From the NCBI GenBank assembly GCA_009841105.1, contig VXMM01000023.1:62001-126000 (forward strand): 64,000 nt of DNA. Direction: 5' to 3'. Positions 41,473 to 50,871 of the stretch are shown here, one piece after another; the stretch's first letter is position 1; every line of letters starts with the position of its first letter. Source of the DNA: Acidimicrobiia bacterium. Lineage in GTDB: Bacteria; Actinomycetota; Acidimicrobiia; Spongiisociales; Spongiisociaceae. The notes under the pieces were generated by a model. The model was not told the DNA's origin, did not search any database, and saw nothing but the letters and a program-made list of their open reading frames with translations. Position numbers and translations under genes: made by a program.

Positions 41473-42624
41473 ATGGGTTTCAGAACAGACCAGATACATG
41501 CCGGCGTGACGCCTGACCCGGCCAGCGGCGCCATCCTCACGCCTATCCATCAGTCCACCACCTTCGTGCAGCCCTCCGTGGAGGACTACATGGCCACCGG
41601 TTACTCGTACTCCCGGTCCGGCAACCCCACCGTCACGGCGCTTCAGGCTCGGGTCGCCAAGCTAGAGGGCGGGGTCGCATCGGCGGCCTTCTCGAGCGGT
41701 ATGGCTGCCACCAATGCCGTCTTCATGGCGCTGCTCAACGCGGGGGATCACGCCGTTGTCAGCGATGTCGCCTACGGTGGCACCTACCGCCTCGCCACCA
41801 AGGTGTTCGCCCGATTCGGAGTGGACTTCACCTTCGCCGACACGTCAGATCTCGACGCAGTGAGGGCCGCCATCACCGAACGGACCAGGCTCGTCTTCAC
41901 CGAGACACCCGCCAACCCCACCCTCAAGTACACGGATATCGCCGGAGTCTCCGAGATAGCCACCTCGCTGGGTATCCCCCACGCGGTCGACAACACCTTC
42001 CTCACGCCCTATTTCCAGCGCCCGCTCCAGCTCGGCGCCGATCTGGTGGTGCACTCCACCACCAAGTATTTCGACGGTCACAACGCCACCGTGGGCGGAG
42101 CGGTGGTAAGCCGGACGGAGGAACTCTCGGAGGCAGTGGCCTTCGTACAGAACGCCGCCGGCCTGATCATGTCGCCCATGGTCGCCTGGCTAACACTCCA
42201 AGGGAGCAAGACCCTCAGCGAACGGATGGACCGCCAATCGGCCAGCGCCATGGCCGTGGCCGAGTTCCTGGAAGACCATCCCAAGGTGACCTACGTCTCC
42301 TACCCCGGGCTGGCTTCGTTCCCGCAGCACGAGCTGGCCACCGAGCAGGCTTCCGGATACGGCGCCATGGGATGGTTCGAGGTCGAAGGCGGCGTTGAGG
42401 CCGCCAAGTCGCTTATGAGATCGCTCCGGGTGTGGACCCTGGCCGAGAACCTCGGGTCGGTGGAGTCTCTGATCACCCATCCGGTCACCATGACACACGC
42501 CGACGTGGAGGAGCCGGAGCGTCTCCGGGTCGGTATAACCGACGGGCTGGTGCGCATCTCCGTAGGCCTGGAAGACGTCGAGGACCTCATCGAGGACCTG
42601 GCCCAAGGGCTGGACCGCCTCTAG
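41473..42624 (+). CDS. Cystathionine gamma-synthase/gamma-lyase family PLP enzyme
   Basis: 383 residues with PLP-Lys198 in VVHSTTKYFDGHN, plus TPIHQSTTFVQPS, YSYSRSGNPTVTALQ and SSGMAATNAVFMALL. The Cys/Met metabolism family includes gamma-synthase (metB), gamma-lyase and methionine gamma-lyase, which cannot be separated by reading. Divergent from the hydroxyproline enzyme, with overlap only of unsupported upstream frame. A second family member (MetY-like) lies 2.9 kb away. Confidence 0.9.
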   Translation: MGFRTDQIHAGVTPDPASGAILTPIHQSTTFVQPSVEDYMATGYSYSRSGNPTVTALQARVAKLEGGVASAAFSSGMAATNAVFMALLNAGDHAVVSDVAYGGTYRLATKVFARFGVDFTFADTSDLDAVRAAITERTRLVFTETPANPTLKYTDIAGVSEIATSLGIPHAVDNTFLTPYFQRPLQLGADLVVHSTTKYFDGHNATVGGAVVSRTEELSEAVAFVQNAAGLIMSPMVAWLTLQGSKTLSERMDRQSASAMAVAEFLEDHPKVTYVSYPGLASFPQHELATEQASGYGAMGWFEVEGGVEAAKSLMRSLRVWTLAENLGSVESLITHPVTMTHADVEEPERLRVGITDGLVRISVGLEDVEDLIEDLAQGLDRL

Positions 42625-42652
42625 TCCCCCACGTCCCCCAAGTCGCGAGAAA

Positions 42653-42865
42653 CGGTGCTTCGCACCGGGCCCACCCCCGCCTCCACCGCCGTTGCTGCTT
42701 GGAGCGTGGTCGGCCATACCCGGCCGGATGCCCGGAATCGGCCCTCGCTCCATGAAGCTCGTATGTTCCCTCGGACCGGCAAAGCCAATGGCGTAGTTCA
42801 TGTACCGGTTGTCGGTGCTTGGCAGTGGGCAACGTACAGCGGAGGTGGGACAGATTCAAACCCCC
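42653..42865. repeat. Structured dispersed repeat, copy A
   Basis: About 213 bp, matching copy B at 49601-49809 throughout with few gaps. It begins with a hairpin (GGTGC-TTC-GCACC) and contains a long stem-loop from GGAGCG (42701-42706) to CGCTCC (42746-42751). It ends with a conserved GACAG-TTCAA-type block. No credible ORF, transposase or terminal inverted repeats. It begins 28 bases after the gamma-synthase stop and occupies most of the 350-base gap before the acyl-CoA dehydrogenase gene. Confidence 0.75.
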
Positions 42866-42974
42866 TCTTGGCGGAACGCGGAGAATGTGCTGGTGCCTTC
42901 GAACCAGGTCCCGCGCTCTCCTCGGCCGGTGGACACGGACGAAAGCCACTCGCGCGGACCTAGAATCGCGGCCC

Positions 42975-44732
42975 ATGTCCGGCTACGTGGCCCCGCTCCG
43001 AGACGTCCACTTCGCCCTCGCACACGTCGCCGGCCTTGATGACGTCCTCGGCCTCGAACCGTTCCGTCACGCCGAGCCGGACATGGTGGGTTCACTGCTG
43101 GAGGAGTGCGCTCGCTTTGTCCAGGACCTGGTGGCGCCTCTCAACCGGGTCGGGGACGTGGAGGGATCGACCCTGGAGGACGGCCATGTGGTCACCCCGC
43201 CCGGTTTCCAGGAGGCCTACAAGTCCTACGTCAACGCCGGATGGGGGACGATAGGCGCACCGGCTCGGTGGGGTGGCGCGGACATGCCCCGCGTCCTCGG
43301 GGTGGCCGTCGAGGAGCTCTTCACCTCGGGATGCCTCTCCTTCAGTACCGGCCCACTGCTGACCGCCAGCGCCGTCTCCGCCCTCGCCGCCCACGGAACC
43401 GGTGAGCAGAAGGACCTGTACCTTCCCAGGCTGATCACGGGCGAGTGGTCGGCCACGATGAACCTAACCGAGCCCCACGCCGGATCTGACGTGGGCGCCC
43501 TCGACACCAGGGCCCATCCTGCCGGGGACGGAACCTACCGCCTGACCGGCACCAAGATCTTCATCACCTACGGCGACCATGACATGGCGGGCAACGTGAT
43601 ACATCTGGTCCTCGCCCGCATCACCGGTTCGCCGCCCGGCACTAAGGGAATCTCGATGTTCATCGTGCCCAAGCTCCTGCCGGACGCAAGCGGCGAGCCG
43701 GGCGAGCCCAACGACGTCAAAGTGGTGTCGCTGGAGCACAAGCTCGGTATCAAGGCCACCCCTACATGTGTCATGGTCTACGGCGAGGACCGGGGCGGAG
43801 CGGTCGGGTACCTTCTAGGAGGCACCGATCAAGGCATGCGGAACATGTTCACGATGATGAACACCGCCCGGATATCGGTGGGCATCCAGGGCATGGCCGC
43901 GGCGGAACGGGCCTACCAGCAGGCGGTCGCCTACGCCAGAGAACGTCGGCAGGGGCGTGCGGTGGGCGCCACCGAGCCGATGTCGCTGATCATCAACCAC
44001 CCTGACGTGCGCCGCATGCTTATGACCATGCGGTCCTACACGGAAGCCATGCGATCGCTGATCTACCGGGCTGCCATGCATCAGGACCTGTCACGCGCCG
44101 CGCCGGGCGAAGGTCAGCGCCACCGGCACTCCAAGTGCCTGGCCCTCCTCACACCAATCGTCAAGTCGTGGTGCACCGAGATTGGTGTGGAGGTGGCTTC
44201 GATCGGGATCCAGGTCCACGGCGGCATGGGCTACATCGAGGAGACAGGCGCCGCCCAGCACTGGCGCGACGCTCGCATCACCCCGATCTACGAGGGAACC
44301 AACGGTATCCAGGCCATCGACCTGGTGATGCGCAAGCTGCCCATGGATGGAGGCCGGTTCGTCGAGTCATACATCCGCTCGTTATGGCCTTCCGTGGCCG
44401 CCTTGCGCGAGGTGGATTGGCACGGAGCAGCGGACAGTCTCGAAGCGGCTCTCTCTCGACTCGAGGATGCCACCGGCCGGCTGCTCGCCGAGAGCGACCG
44501 GCCCAACCGGGTGCTGGCCGGGGCCAGTCCCTACTGCCTCATGTTCGGAGGTGTGGCCGCCGGAGCGCTGATGGCGGAGTCCGCGACGGCGGCGATCTCA
44601 GCAGGAGACCGTCGCAAGCAGGCCACCTGCCGTTTCTACATCGAACAACTGCTACCTCTCAGCACGGCTCTTCACGGTGCCGTCACCGGCGGGGAGGAAG
44701 TCCTGTTCGACATCGGGGCGGCCGACTTCTGA
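42975..44732 (+). CDS. Acyl-CoA dehydrogenase family protein
   Basis: 585 residues; ATG at 42975 is used and the longer frame through the repeat is rejected. Motifs: MNLTEPHAGSDVGALDT, YRLTGTKIFITYGDHD, GIKATPTCVMVYG, NTARISVGIQGMAAAERAYQQAV, GGMGYIEETGAAQHWRDARI and YEGTNGIQAIDL with the likely catalytic Glu. It has the C-terminal extension typical of large fadE/acdh proteins. It oxidises acyl-CoA with FAD. A TAGAAT sequence at 42961-42966 ends eight bases before the ATG and could be a -10 box for a leaderless mRNA, but no -35 was found. No ETF genes nearby. Confidence 0.93.
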   Translation: MSGYVAPLRDVHFALAHVAGLDDVLGLEPFRHAEPDMVGSLLEECARFVQDLVAPLNRVGDVEGSTLEDGHVVTPPGFQEAYKSYVNAGWGTIGAPARWGGADMPRVLGVAVEELFTSGCLSFSTGPLLTASAVSALAAHGTGEQKDLYLPRLITGEWSATMNLTEPHAGSDVGALDTRAHPAGDGTYRLTGTKIFITYGDHDMAGNVIHLVLARITGSPPGTKGISMFIVPKLLPDASGEPGEPNDVKVVSLEHKLGIKATPTCVMVYGEDRGGAVGYLLGGTDQGMRNMFTMMNTARISVGIQGMAAAERAYQQAVAYARERRQGRAVGATEPMSLIINHPDVRRMLMTMRSYTEAMRSLIYRAAMHQDLSRAAPGEGQRHRHSKCLALLTPIVKSWCTEIGVEVASIGIQVHGGMGYIEETGAAQHWRDARITPIYEGTNGIQAIDLVMRKLPMDGGRFVESYIRSLWPSVAALREVDWHGAADSLEAALSRLEDATGRLLAESDRPNRVLAGASPYCLMFGGVAAGALMAESATAAISAGDRRKQATCRFYIEQLLPLSTALHGAVTGGEEVLFDIGAADF

Positions 44733-44771
44733 GCCGGACCTGGTCCGCCGGTCCAGCGTTCACGAAGGGGC

Positions 44772-45455
44772 TCAGAGCCCGGCCCGGGCAGGCGTCATGG
44801 CCTCCACCGCTTCGGCGATGCTCCGTTTCACGGCCCGGAGCGGTTGGCCCGGCTTCTCGCACAGGGTGTTCGCGAGTTCCCGGACCGCATCATCGAGCTC
44901 TCCGGGAGGGATCACCTTGGTCAGAAACCCGGCTTCCTTGGCCTCGTGGGCGGTGAAGGGACGGCAGGTGAGCATCAGTTCCCGGGTCAGGGAGGGTCCC
45001 AGCTCTCGCACCAACCGGGGAACACCGCCCCAGCGGACCGGCACCCCCAGGTCGACCTCCGGAAGGGCGAAATAGGTGTCCTCGGCGGCGATCCGCAGGT
45101 CGCACGCCGAAGCGAGCACCACCCCGCCTCCCACGACCGCCCCCTTCAGCACGGCCACGGTGACCGCCGGGATGGCGTCGAATGCCTCCATAACGGTCTG
45201 ACCACCCCGGACGATCTCCCGGACCGGGACTCCGCAGTCGAGCTCCAGCATGCGCAGGTCGAGCCCGGAAGAAAACGCCCGCCCCCTCCCCTCCAGCAGT
45301 ACGACCGTGCGCGCGGTCCGCCGGGCCGCCCCCTCGGCCGCGGCCCGGGGCCCGGGCGGGCGGTTGGGCGACGCCCGGGAGTTCAGCGGGTCAGGCCGCT
45401 CGATGGTGATCGTGGCCTGGAAGTCGCCGCGATAGCTGATCGATACTTCGTCCAT
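44772..45455 (-). CDS. Enoyl-CoA hydratase/isomerase family protein
   Basis: 227 residues. GRAFSSGLDLRMLE is the first oxyanion-hole region and AVLKGAVVGGGVVLASACDLRIAAEDTYFALPEVDLGV (described in parts) carries the second. The N-terminal segment (RASPNRPPGPRAAAEGAA) is atypically Pro/Ala-rich and may lack the usual helix. The pair of acidic catalytic residues typical of hydratases was not confirmed (LPEVDLG has one Glu), so the reaction is uncertain. It converges with the dehydrogenase gene and could serve beta-oxidation. Confidence 0.82.
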   Translation of the reverse strand: MDEVSISYRGDFQATITIERPDPLNSRASPNRPPGPRAAAEGAARRTARTVVLLEGRGRAFSSGLDLRMLELDCGVPVREIVRGGQTVMEAFDAIPAVTVAVLKGAVVGGGVVLASACDLRIAAEDTYFALPEVDLGVPVRWGGVPRLVRELGPSLTRELMLTCRPFTAHEAKEAGFLTKVIPPGELDDAVRELANTLCEKPGQPLRAVKRSIAEAVEAMTPARAGL

Positions 45456-45548
45456 GCGGTGCCTGATACCTCCCGGCCGGGACCTCTCCCCGCCTTCCCG
45501 GCCTGCGTGCCCAGCAGCATTAGGCTCTGTTCGCCGGATAGGAGAGCC

Positions 45549-46841
45549 GTGGTTGATCCGAAACTATTGAACTTCGACACGCTGAGCGTGCACGCCGGGC
45601 ATCATCCCGATACCGACCATGGTGCCCGCGCCATCCCAATCTATCAAACCACCTCCTTCGTGTTCCGGGATGTAGAACATGCGGCCGGTCTGTTCAATCT
45701 GGAACGCCAGGGCCATATCTACAGCCGGATCTCGAACCCGACCGTGGCCGCCTTGGAGGAAAGGCTGGCCGCGCTCGAGGGAGGCGTCGGGGCGATAGCC
45801 ACCGCCTCGGGCATGTCCGCCCTGTTCCTCGCCATCGCCACCCTCATGGGTGCCGGTGACCACATCGTCTCTTCCTCGTCCCTGTACGGGGGATCCAACA
45901 ACCTGCTCGCCACCACCCTCCCCCGCTTCGGGATCCGGACCACCTTCGTGGATCCCCGAGACACGGACGGTTTCCGGGATGCCATCCGTCCCGAGACCCG
46001 GCTGGTGTACGGGGAGACTCTCGGCAACCCCGGCCTCGAGATCATGGACGTGGAGGCAGTGGCGGCCATCGCGCACGAGGCCCGAGTGCCCTTCATGCTG
46101 GACAACACCTTTGCCACGCCCTACCTGTTCCGCCCTTTCGAATGGGGCGTCGACCTGTCCTATCACTCCGTGACCAAGTTCATCGGCGGCCACGGGGTGG
46201 CCGTGGGCGGAGCGCTGGTCGACAGCGGTCGGTTCGACTGGGAGGCGTCCGGGAAGTTCCCCACACTGACAGAGCCGTATCCCAGCTACCACGGCCTCCG
46301 GTTCACCGAGGAGTTCGGAACCCAGGCCTTCATCATCCGGGGGCGGGTGGAAGGCTTGCGGGACTTCGGTGCGCCTCTGGCCCCGCAGAACGCCTTCTAC
46401 ATCCTCCAGGGTATGGAGACCCTGGCGATCCGGATGCAGAGGCACGTAGCCAACACTCGGGTGGTGTTGGACTTCCTCTCAAGTCGGGACGAGGTGGCCT
46501 GGATCAGCCATCCCGACCTGCCCGAGCACCCGGACCACGACCGGGCGGCCCGGTTGATGCCTGACGGGTGTGGCGCCATTCTGGCGTTCGGCATCAAGGG
46601 TGGGCGGGACGCCGGCCGGCGGTTCATCGAGCGCCTCAGCATCTTCTCGCACCTGGCCAATGTGGGAGACGCCAAGTCACTGGTCATCCACCCGGCATCG
46701 ACCACCCATTCGACCATGAGCGCCGGACAATTGGCCAGGGCCGGGGTCGGGGAGGACCTCATCCGGCTCTCGGTGGGCCTGGAGGATCCGGACGACCTGC
46801 TGGACGATCTGGCTGCTGCCCTTCGAGCCTCCCGGGGTTGA
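45549..46841 (+). CDS. metY: O-acetylhomoserine sulfhydrylase-like PLP enzyme
   Basis: 430 residues from GTG at 45549 (GGAGAG just upstream); upstream frame to 44844 runs through the enoyl-CoA hydratase gene and is rejected. PLP-Lys210 is in SYHSVTKFIGGHGVAVGG. IYQTTSFVFRDVEHAAGLF and RISNPTVAALEERLAALEGG are typical of MetY, which makes homocysteine from O-acetylhomoserine and sulfide. The length of about 430 fits MetY better than gamma-synthase. The alpha/beta hydrolase follows six bases downstream. Confidence 0.9.
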   Translation: MVDPKLLNFDTLSVHAGHHPDTDHGARAIPIYQTTSFVFRDVEHAAGLFNLERQGHIYSRISNPTVAALEERLAALEGGVGAIATASGMSALFLAIATLMGAGDHIVSSSSLYGGSNNLLATTLPRFGIRTTFVDPRDTDGFRDAIRPETRLVYGETLGNPGLEIMDVEAVAAIAHEARVPFMLDNTFATPYLFRPFEWGVDLSYHSVTKFIGGHGVAVGGALVDSGRFDWEASGKFPTLTEPYPSYHGLRFTEEFGTQAFIIRGRVEGLRDFGAPLAPQNAFYILQGMETLAIRMQRHVANTRVVLDFLSSRDEVAWISHPDLPEHPDHDRAARLMPDGCGAILAFGIKGGRDAGRRFIERLSIFSHLANVGDAKSLVIHPASTTHSTMSAGQLARAGVGEDLIRLSVGLEDPDDLLDDLAAALRASRG

Positions 46842-46847
46842 GTCGGC

Positions 46848-47654
46848 ATGGAACTGACCGTCAGGGACTCCAGAGTCTCCGCCACCACCGGCGGGCGAGA
46901 CCTCGACCAGGGGTTGCCGCTCCTCGTGTTCATCCACGGAGCGGCACTCGACAAGACCACCTGGCAACTCCAGACCCGCTACTTCGCGCACCACGGCTTC
47001 TCGGTGCTGGCAGTGGACCTTCCCGGTCACGGCGCATCCGACGGCCCAGTGCTCGGCGCCATCGAGGACTACGCCGACTGGGTGGCGGAGTTGGTGGCGG
47101 CGGCGGGATTCGGCGAGGCCCATCTGGTGGGTCATTCGATGGGTGCACTGATCGCCCTCGAGGCGGCGGCGCGCCATCCGCGTCGCGCTACCACCCTCAC
47201 CATGTGCGGGGGGGCAGCCGCCATCCGGGTTCATCCCGGTCTGCTAGCCGCGTCTGAGAAGGGAGAGCAGTTGGCGTACGAGCTGATGTCCTCCTGGGGT
47301 CACGGGAAGCCCTTCCACCTGGGCGGCCACCAGACACCCGGCCTCTGGATGATGGGCGGCACCATCCGGTTGTGGGAACGGGCGCCCACCGGGGTCCTGG
47401 CGTCGGATCTCCACGCTTGTAATGCCTACAGGCGCGGTCCTGAGGCGGCTGGCCGGATCCGGTGCCGGGCGCTTCTCGTCAGCGGCTCGCTGGACATCAT
47501 GACACCGTCACGGGCGGCGGCACCTCTGAGGGAACGCTTGGCCGGCCTCCAGGAAGTCACCATCGAAGGCGCGGGCCACATCATGATGGTCGAGCAACCC
47601 GACCCGGTGATCGACGCCATCGCCGGCTTCCTGGAAGACCCAGCCCCTCGCTGA
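46848..47654 (+). CDS. Alpha/beta hydrolase
   Basis: 268 residues. The HGAALDKTTWQ oxyanion strand, VDLPGHGASDGP, nucleophile elbow GHSMG (Ser97), and catalytic His in GAGHIMMVEQPD complete the triad. Asp is probably in SGSLDIMTPS. Next to MetY (six bases), so co-transcribed. The homoserine O-acetyltransferase MetX also has this fold, but the size and motifs here fit a general hydrolase or esterase better. Substrate unknown. Confidence 0.88.
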   Translation: MELTVRDSRVSATTGGRDLDQGLPLLVFIHGAALDKTTWQLQTRYFAHHGFSVLAVDLPGHGASDGPVLGAIEDYADWVAELVAAAGFGEAHLVGHSMGALIALEAAARHPRRATTLTMCGGAAAIRVHPGLLAASEKGEQLAYELMSSWGHGKPFHLGGHQTPGLWMMGGTIRLWERAPTGVLASDLHACNAYRRGPEAAGRIRCRALLVSGSLDIMTPSRAAAPLRERLAGLQEVTIEGAGHIMMVEQPDPVIDAIAGFLEDPAPR

Positions 47655-47703
47655 AGGTCCGGCCCCCGCCGCCTGTTACAACCTCCACTCTGAGGGCACC
47701 TGT

Positions 47704-48411
47704 TCAGCCCGCGTCGAAGAGGACGCCTTGGGGGTCCGGTCTCACGTAACGTGGGATCCCCGTCCAGGGCATGTGGTCCATGAACACCCAACTCCTGCGG
47801 TGGATGGCAGACGGACCCCATGCCTGCAGGGCGGCCTTGTGAGTCGGGCACGGGTAACCCTTGTTGTTCTCGAAACCGTAGTTCGGATAGTGGGCCGCGA
47901 GACGGCGCATCATCCGGTCACGCGTCACCTTGGCCAGTATCGAGGCGGCCGATATGGAAAGGGACGTTGCATCCCCCCGGACCAGCCTGATGGTCTTCGA
48001 CCCGCCCACGAAGTCCCAGCGACCATCGATCAGGATGCGGTCGGGTGTCAAACCCAGGCCGGCGAGCGCGCGGCGGGCGGCCAGGCGTTGGGCTTCCGAC
48101 ATGCCCAGCCGGTCACACTCCCGGTGGTCGGCATGCCCGGTCGACCACCGCACACACCAGCCAGCCACGCGATCGAACAAGGCCTCCCGCTCGGCTTCGG
48201 TGAGCATCTTGGAATCGCGTAGCTTGTAGACGCGCCGGTCCTTAGGGATGACGGCGGCTCCGACCGTCAATGGGCCCGCCCAGGCACCCCTCCCGACCTC
48301 GTCCACACCCACAACCACCTCGTGTCCGACCTCCCAGAGCCGCTTTTCGACCCGAAGGTTGGGACTCTGCTTCTTGAGGACCGGTCGGAGCTTGGGGACG
48401 GTGTTCGCCAC
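47704..48411 (-). CDS. rnhB: Ribonuclease HII
   Basis: 235 residues. VVVGVDEVGRGAWAGPLTVGAAV holds the first two acidic active-site residues (DE). ILIDGRWDF, then SISAASILAKVTRDRMM, and CPTHKAALQAWGPSAIHRRSW are characteristic. It degrades RNA in RNA/DNA hybrids and removes ribonucleotides misinserted in DNA. Monocistronic here. Confidence 0.97.
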   Translation of the reverse strand: MANTVPKLRPVLKKQSPNLRVEKRLWEVGHEVVVGVDEVGRGAWAGPLTVGAAVIPKDRRVYKLRDSKMLTEAEREALFDRVAGWCVRWSTGHADHRECDRLGMSEAQRLAARRALAGLGLTPDRILIDGRWDFVGGSKTIRLVRGDATSLSISAASILAKVTRDRMMRRLAAHYPNYGFENNKGYPCPTHKAALQAWGPSAIHRRSWVFMDHMPWTGIPRYVRPDPQGVLFDAG

Positions 48412-48469
48412 CGGTTCAGACTACAACCCTTCCCGCACGTTTTCGGCCCTACACCACACCATCCGGCGC

Positions 48470-49567
48470 CTACTCCGCAACGAGGGCGAACTCCTCCGCG
48501 TAGAGGAGGTCCAGTTCCTCCGTGTAGTCGAGGAGCACCAGCCGCTCCCGAGCCTGCAGCGTCGGATAGAGCGTCCGGTTGGCAGCGGTCTCGGGCATCA
48601 GGTACGAAAGCGATGCGGTGTTCGCGGTAGCCTCACCGATGTGATCGGCCACGACCGCGCCCGTCCGGGGCTCAAGTAGGAAGTCAATGAAGGAATGAGA
48701 GCTGCAAGGATGCTGGGACGTAATGGGTACGGCCATCACCTCCAACCAGATCGCGGCCCCCTCCCGGGGCAGGGAGTAAAGAAAGTCGTCCGAGTCGGGT
48801 GAGAGGGCCTCCATGAAGTCATCCGACCTGCCTTGAGCAAGGTCGAGTCCCCCATCGGCCAACCTGGCGGCGTAGCCGTCAGAATCGAATCCCCTCAGGT
48901 GGGCTTTTGCCTCCGCCACCACCCGGCCGGCCTCCCGCACCTCGTCGCGGTTCATGGAGTTCGGCGAGTAGCCGAGGTAGAACATGGCGGCGGCCATTAC
49001 ATGACGGGGATCATCCAGGACTGAGACCCGGCCCGCGTAGATCCAAGCCTGGGAGAGATCGAAGATGAGCCCCCAACTCGTTTCGGCGGTGTCGGCCACC
49101 ACGTTGACGTTCAAACCGATCCCTACCGTGCCCCAGACCAGGGGCACCGAGTAGAAGCCCTCCGCATCCGAAGTCGGTTGTGTGAGTTGGGTATCGAGGT
49201 TGACCCGACCCGGCAGGGCGATCGGATCAAGCGTGTGGAGCTGGCCTCCACGCCAGAGAATCGCCGCCAGATCCTGGCGGAGCAGCACCACATCGAAGGG
49301 ATCGGCGCCGGCGGTCACGCGAGAGAGTAGCTCATCGTCGGTCTCGTAGAACAACTCCTTGACGTCCACCGCGTAGCGCCGCTCGAACCGGTCGATGACA
49401 TCCGGTGAGATCTGATCGGCGCGGGTGAGCAGAACCACCTCACCGTCGATCTGACCGGACGCACAGACCGGGGAAGGCACCTCCTCGGTCTGGTCGGATC
49501 CGAACCCGCATGCGACGAGGGATGGCATGAGCAACGCCATGATCGCCAGACGCCAGTGCCGGATCAT
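48470..49567 (-). CDS. Spermidine/putrescine-type ABC solute-binding lipoprotein
   Basis: ATG at 49567 gives MIRHWRLAIMALLMPSLVACG with lipobox LVAC. The mature part has ISPDVIDRFERRYAVDVKELFYETDDELLSRV, DVVLLRQDLAAIL, and SVPLVWGTVGIGLNVNVV (described in parts), matching PotD/family 1 proteins. About 365 residues. No permease or ATPase nearby. A frame extending to 49810 runs through repeat copy B and is excluded. A second binding protein lies just upstream. Confidence 0.88.
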   Translation of the reverse strand: MIRHWRLAIMALLMPSLVACGFGSDQTEEVPSPVCASGQIDGEVVLLTRADQISPDVIDRFERRYAVDVKELFYETDDELLSRVTAGADPFDVVLLRQDLAAILWRGGQLHTLDPIALPGRVNLDTQLTQPTSDAEGFYSVPLVWGTVGIGLNVNVVADTAETSWGLIFDLSQAWIYAGRVSVLDDPRHVMAAAMFYLGYSPNSMNRDEVREAGRVVAEAKAHLRGFDSDGYAARLADGGLDLAQGRSDDFMEALSPDSDDFLYSLPREGAAIWLEVMAVPITSQHPCSSHSFIDFLLEPRTGAVVADHIGEATANTASLSYLMPETAANRTLYPTLQARERLVLLDYTEELDLLYAEEFALVAE

Positions 49568-49600
49568 CCCGAGAACGCGAAAATCGGCCCCGCGGCAAGC

Positions 49601-49809
49601 CGGTGCTCCGCACCGGGCCCTCCCCCACCACCACCTTTCCTTTTTGGAGCGTGGTCGGCCATGCCCGGCTGGATGCCGGGATGAAGGCCCTTCGCTCCTA
49701 GAAGCTGAATGTTCCCTCGGGTCGGTCAAGCCAATTGGCAGAGCTCTCGACCGGCGCAGGTGCTTGGCGATAGGCAATGTATGGCGAGGGTGTGACAGTT
49801 TCAACCCCA
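49601..49809. repeat. Structured dispersed repeat, copy B
   Basis: About 209 bp. It begins with CCGGTGC-TCC-GCACCGG (49600-49616). The main stem runs from GGAGCG (49646-49651) to CGCTCC (49693-49698), enclosing nested GGCC pairing and a CCCGGC/GCCGGG hairpin. Compared with copy A, the inner stem keeps pairing despite base changes, arguing for selected structure. It sits 34 bases upstream of a solute-binding gene and downstream of another. Confidence 0.75.
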
Positions 49810-49833
49810 TTGGGTGATGCTCACGATCTGTCC

Positions 49834-50871
49834 TCAGGATCGATCATCCCAGAGGGCGGCCCGATCGAGGAAGATTCGAGGATCGGCCAGCCACTCGGCC
49901 AGGCCGATCCGGCCCCCGTCGGTCAGCCAGGCAATAGCCTCGTTGATGTCTTGCAAGAGCCCGGTGTCGTCGATATCGACCACGAATCCCCCTCGCTCCG
50001 GACGGGAGTCGAGGGCGGTGACCACGAAGGCGTTGCCCGAGGAGGCCGCCGCGAGCGTGTTGCCCGCGGTGCCTCGTGCTATGGCGTCGATCGTCGCGTC
50101 GGACAGTGCCTCCAGGAGTTCCGGCTCCCCAACTTCCGCGCCGGGCTCTTCCCCCAGATAGAGGATCTGCGGTCGGTCGGGATCGGCCGCGATGAGGCGG
50201 GTGCGAACCGCTAACTCCGGCGAGGCGCGGGCGGCGCTGATGGTGAGGGCACCGTCCGTCTCCACCGTTACCCAGCCGGATGGTGTCTCGATGCGGGTGC
50301 CGGCCGCCAGGCCCCCGTCCTCGTCCGCCACCCCCAGAAGCTGGAGCAACCTGGCCTCTCCCGTGGTATTGGCGAGAACTCCCACCACGTCCGTAGGCAG
50401 CAGCGCCTCGTGATCGGGAATGCGGAGGGCATCTTCGGCGCGTACCAGGAGCGACTGGGTGAAGTCGATGTGGCCTTCGGCGAAAGCCACAACCGCTACC
50501 CCGGACTCATCCCGGGTACGGGCGTCGAGGATGGTGATACCCCCGCCGGCAAGGTCGAACTCGGCGCTGGCCGGCCTCAGCCAGATGTCGGTCCATTGGG
50601 GAATGGCGGTCCGGTTGAAGCGCAGGCCGTAACCCTCCATCGCTTCTATAGCGGTGAGAAGATCGGCTTCGTAGCCGACGTGAACGTTGAAGTCGGGTGA
50701 TGCGGGATCGGCGTCCGCCGACGAACTCACCGGCTCGAAGAAGGCGTAGAAGCCCACCTCGACGACGCGATCCTCACTCCCTGCCGAGCAACCCGCGTTC
50801 GCCAGCAGGAGGAGGACCGCCAGTGCCGCGAACAGACCACCGGCCGGGCGCAGGGTCAGCCGGGGGGCCAA
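49834..50871 (-). CDS. Amino acid-type ABC solute-binding lipoprotein
   Basis: A hydrophobic signal (GLFAALAVLLLLANAGC) precedes a lipobox-like Cys. The mature part shows VGYEADLLTAIEAMEGYGLRF, GGGITILDARTRDESGV and HIDFTQSLLVRAEDAL, typical of family 3 binding proteins for polar amino acids. TTG at 50871 is the best guess at the start; the frame to 51000 overlaps the HIT gene. No permease genes are near, so it is an orphan binding protein, like its downstream neighbour. Confidence 0.8.
   Translation of the reverse strand: MAPRLTLRPAGGLFAALAVLLLLANAGCSAGSEDRVVEVGFYAFFEPVSSSADADPASPDFNVHVGYEADLLTAIEAMEGYGLRFNRTAIPQWTDIWLRPASAEFDLAGGGITILDARTRDESGVAVVAFAEGHIDFTQSLLVRAEDALRIPDHEALLPTDVVGVLANTTGEARLLQLLGVADEDGGLAAGTRIETPSGWVTVETDGALTISAARASPELAVRTRLIAADPDRPQILYLGEEPGAEVGEPELLEALSDATIDAIARGTAGNTLAAASSGNAFVVTALDSRPERGGFVVDIDDTGLLQDINEAIAWLTDGGRIGLAEWLADPRIFLDRAALWDDRS

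Noticed and set aside
44844-45548. Upstream extension of the MetY-like gene
   Set aside because: It is antisense to the enoyl-CoA hydratase gene; the MetY homology begins at VVDPKLL after GTG 45549.
49568-49810. N-terminal extension of the PotD-like gene
   Set aside because: The extra residues come from repeat copy B (the related frame in copy A is equally open), so they reflect repeat sequence, not a conserved protein start.
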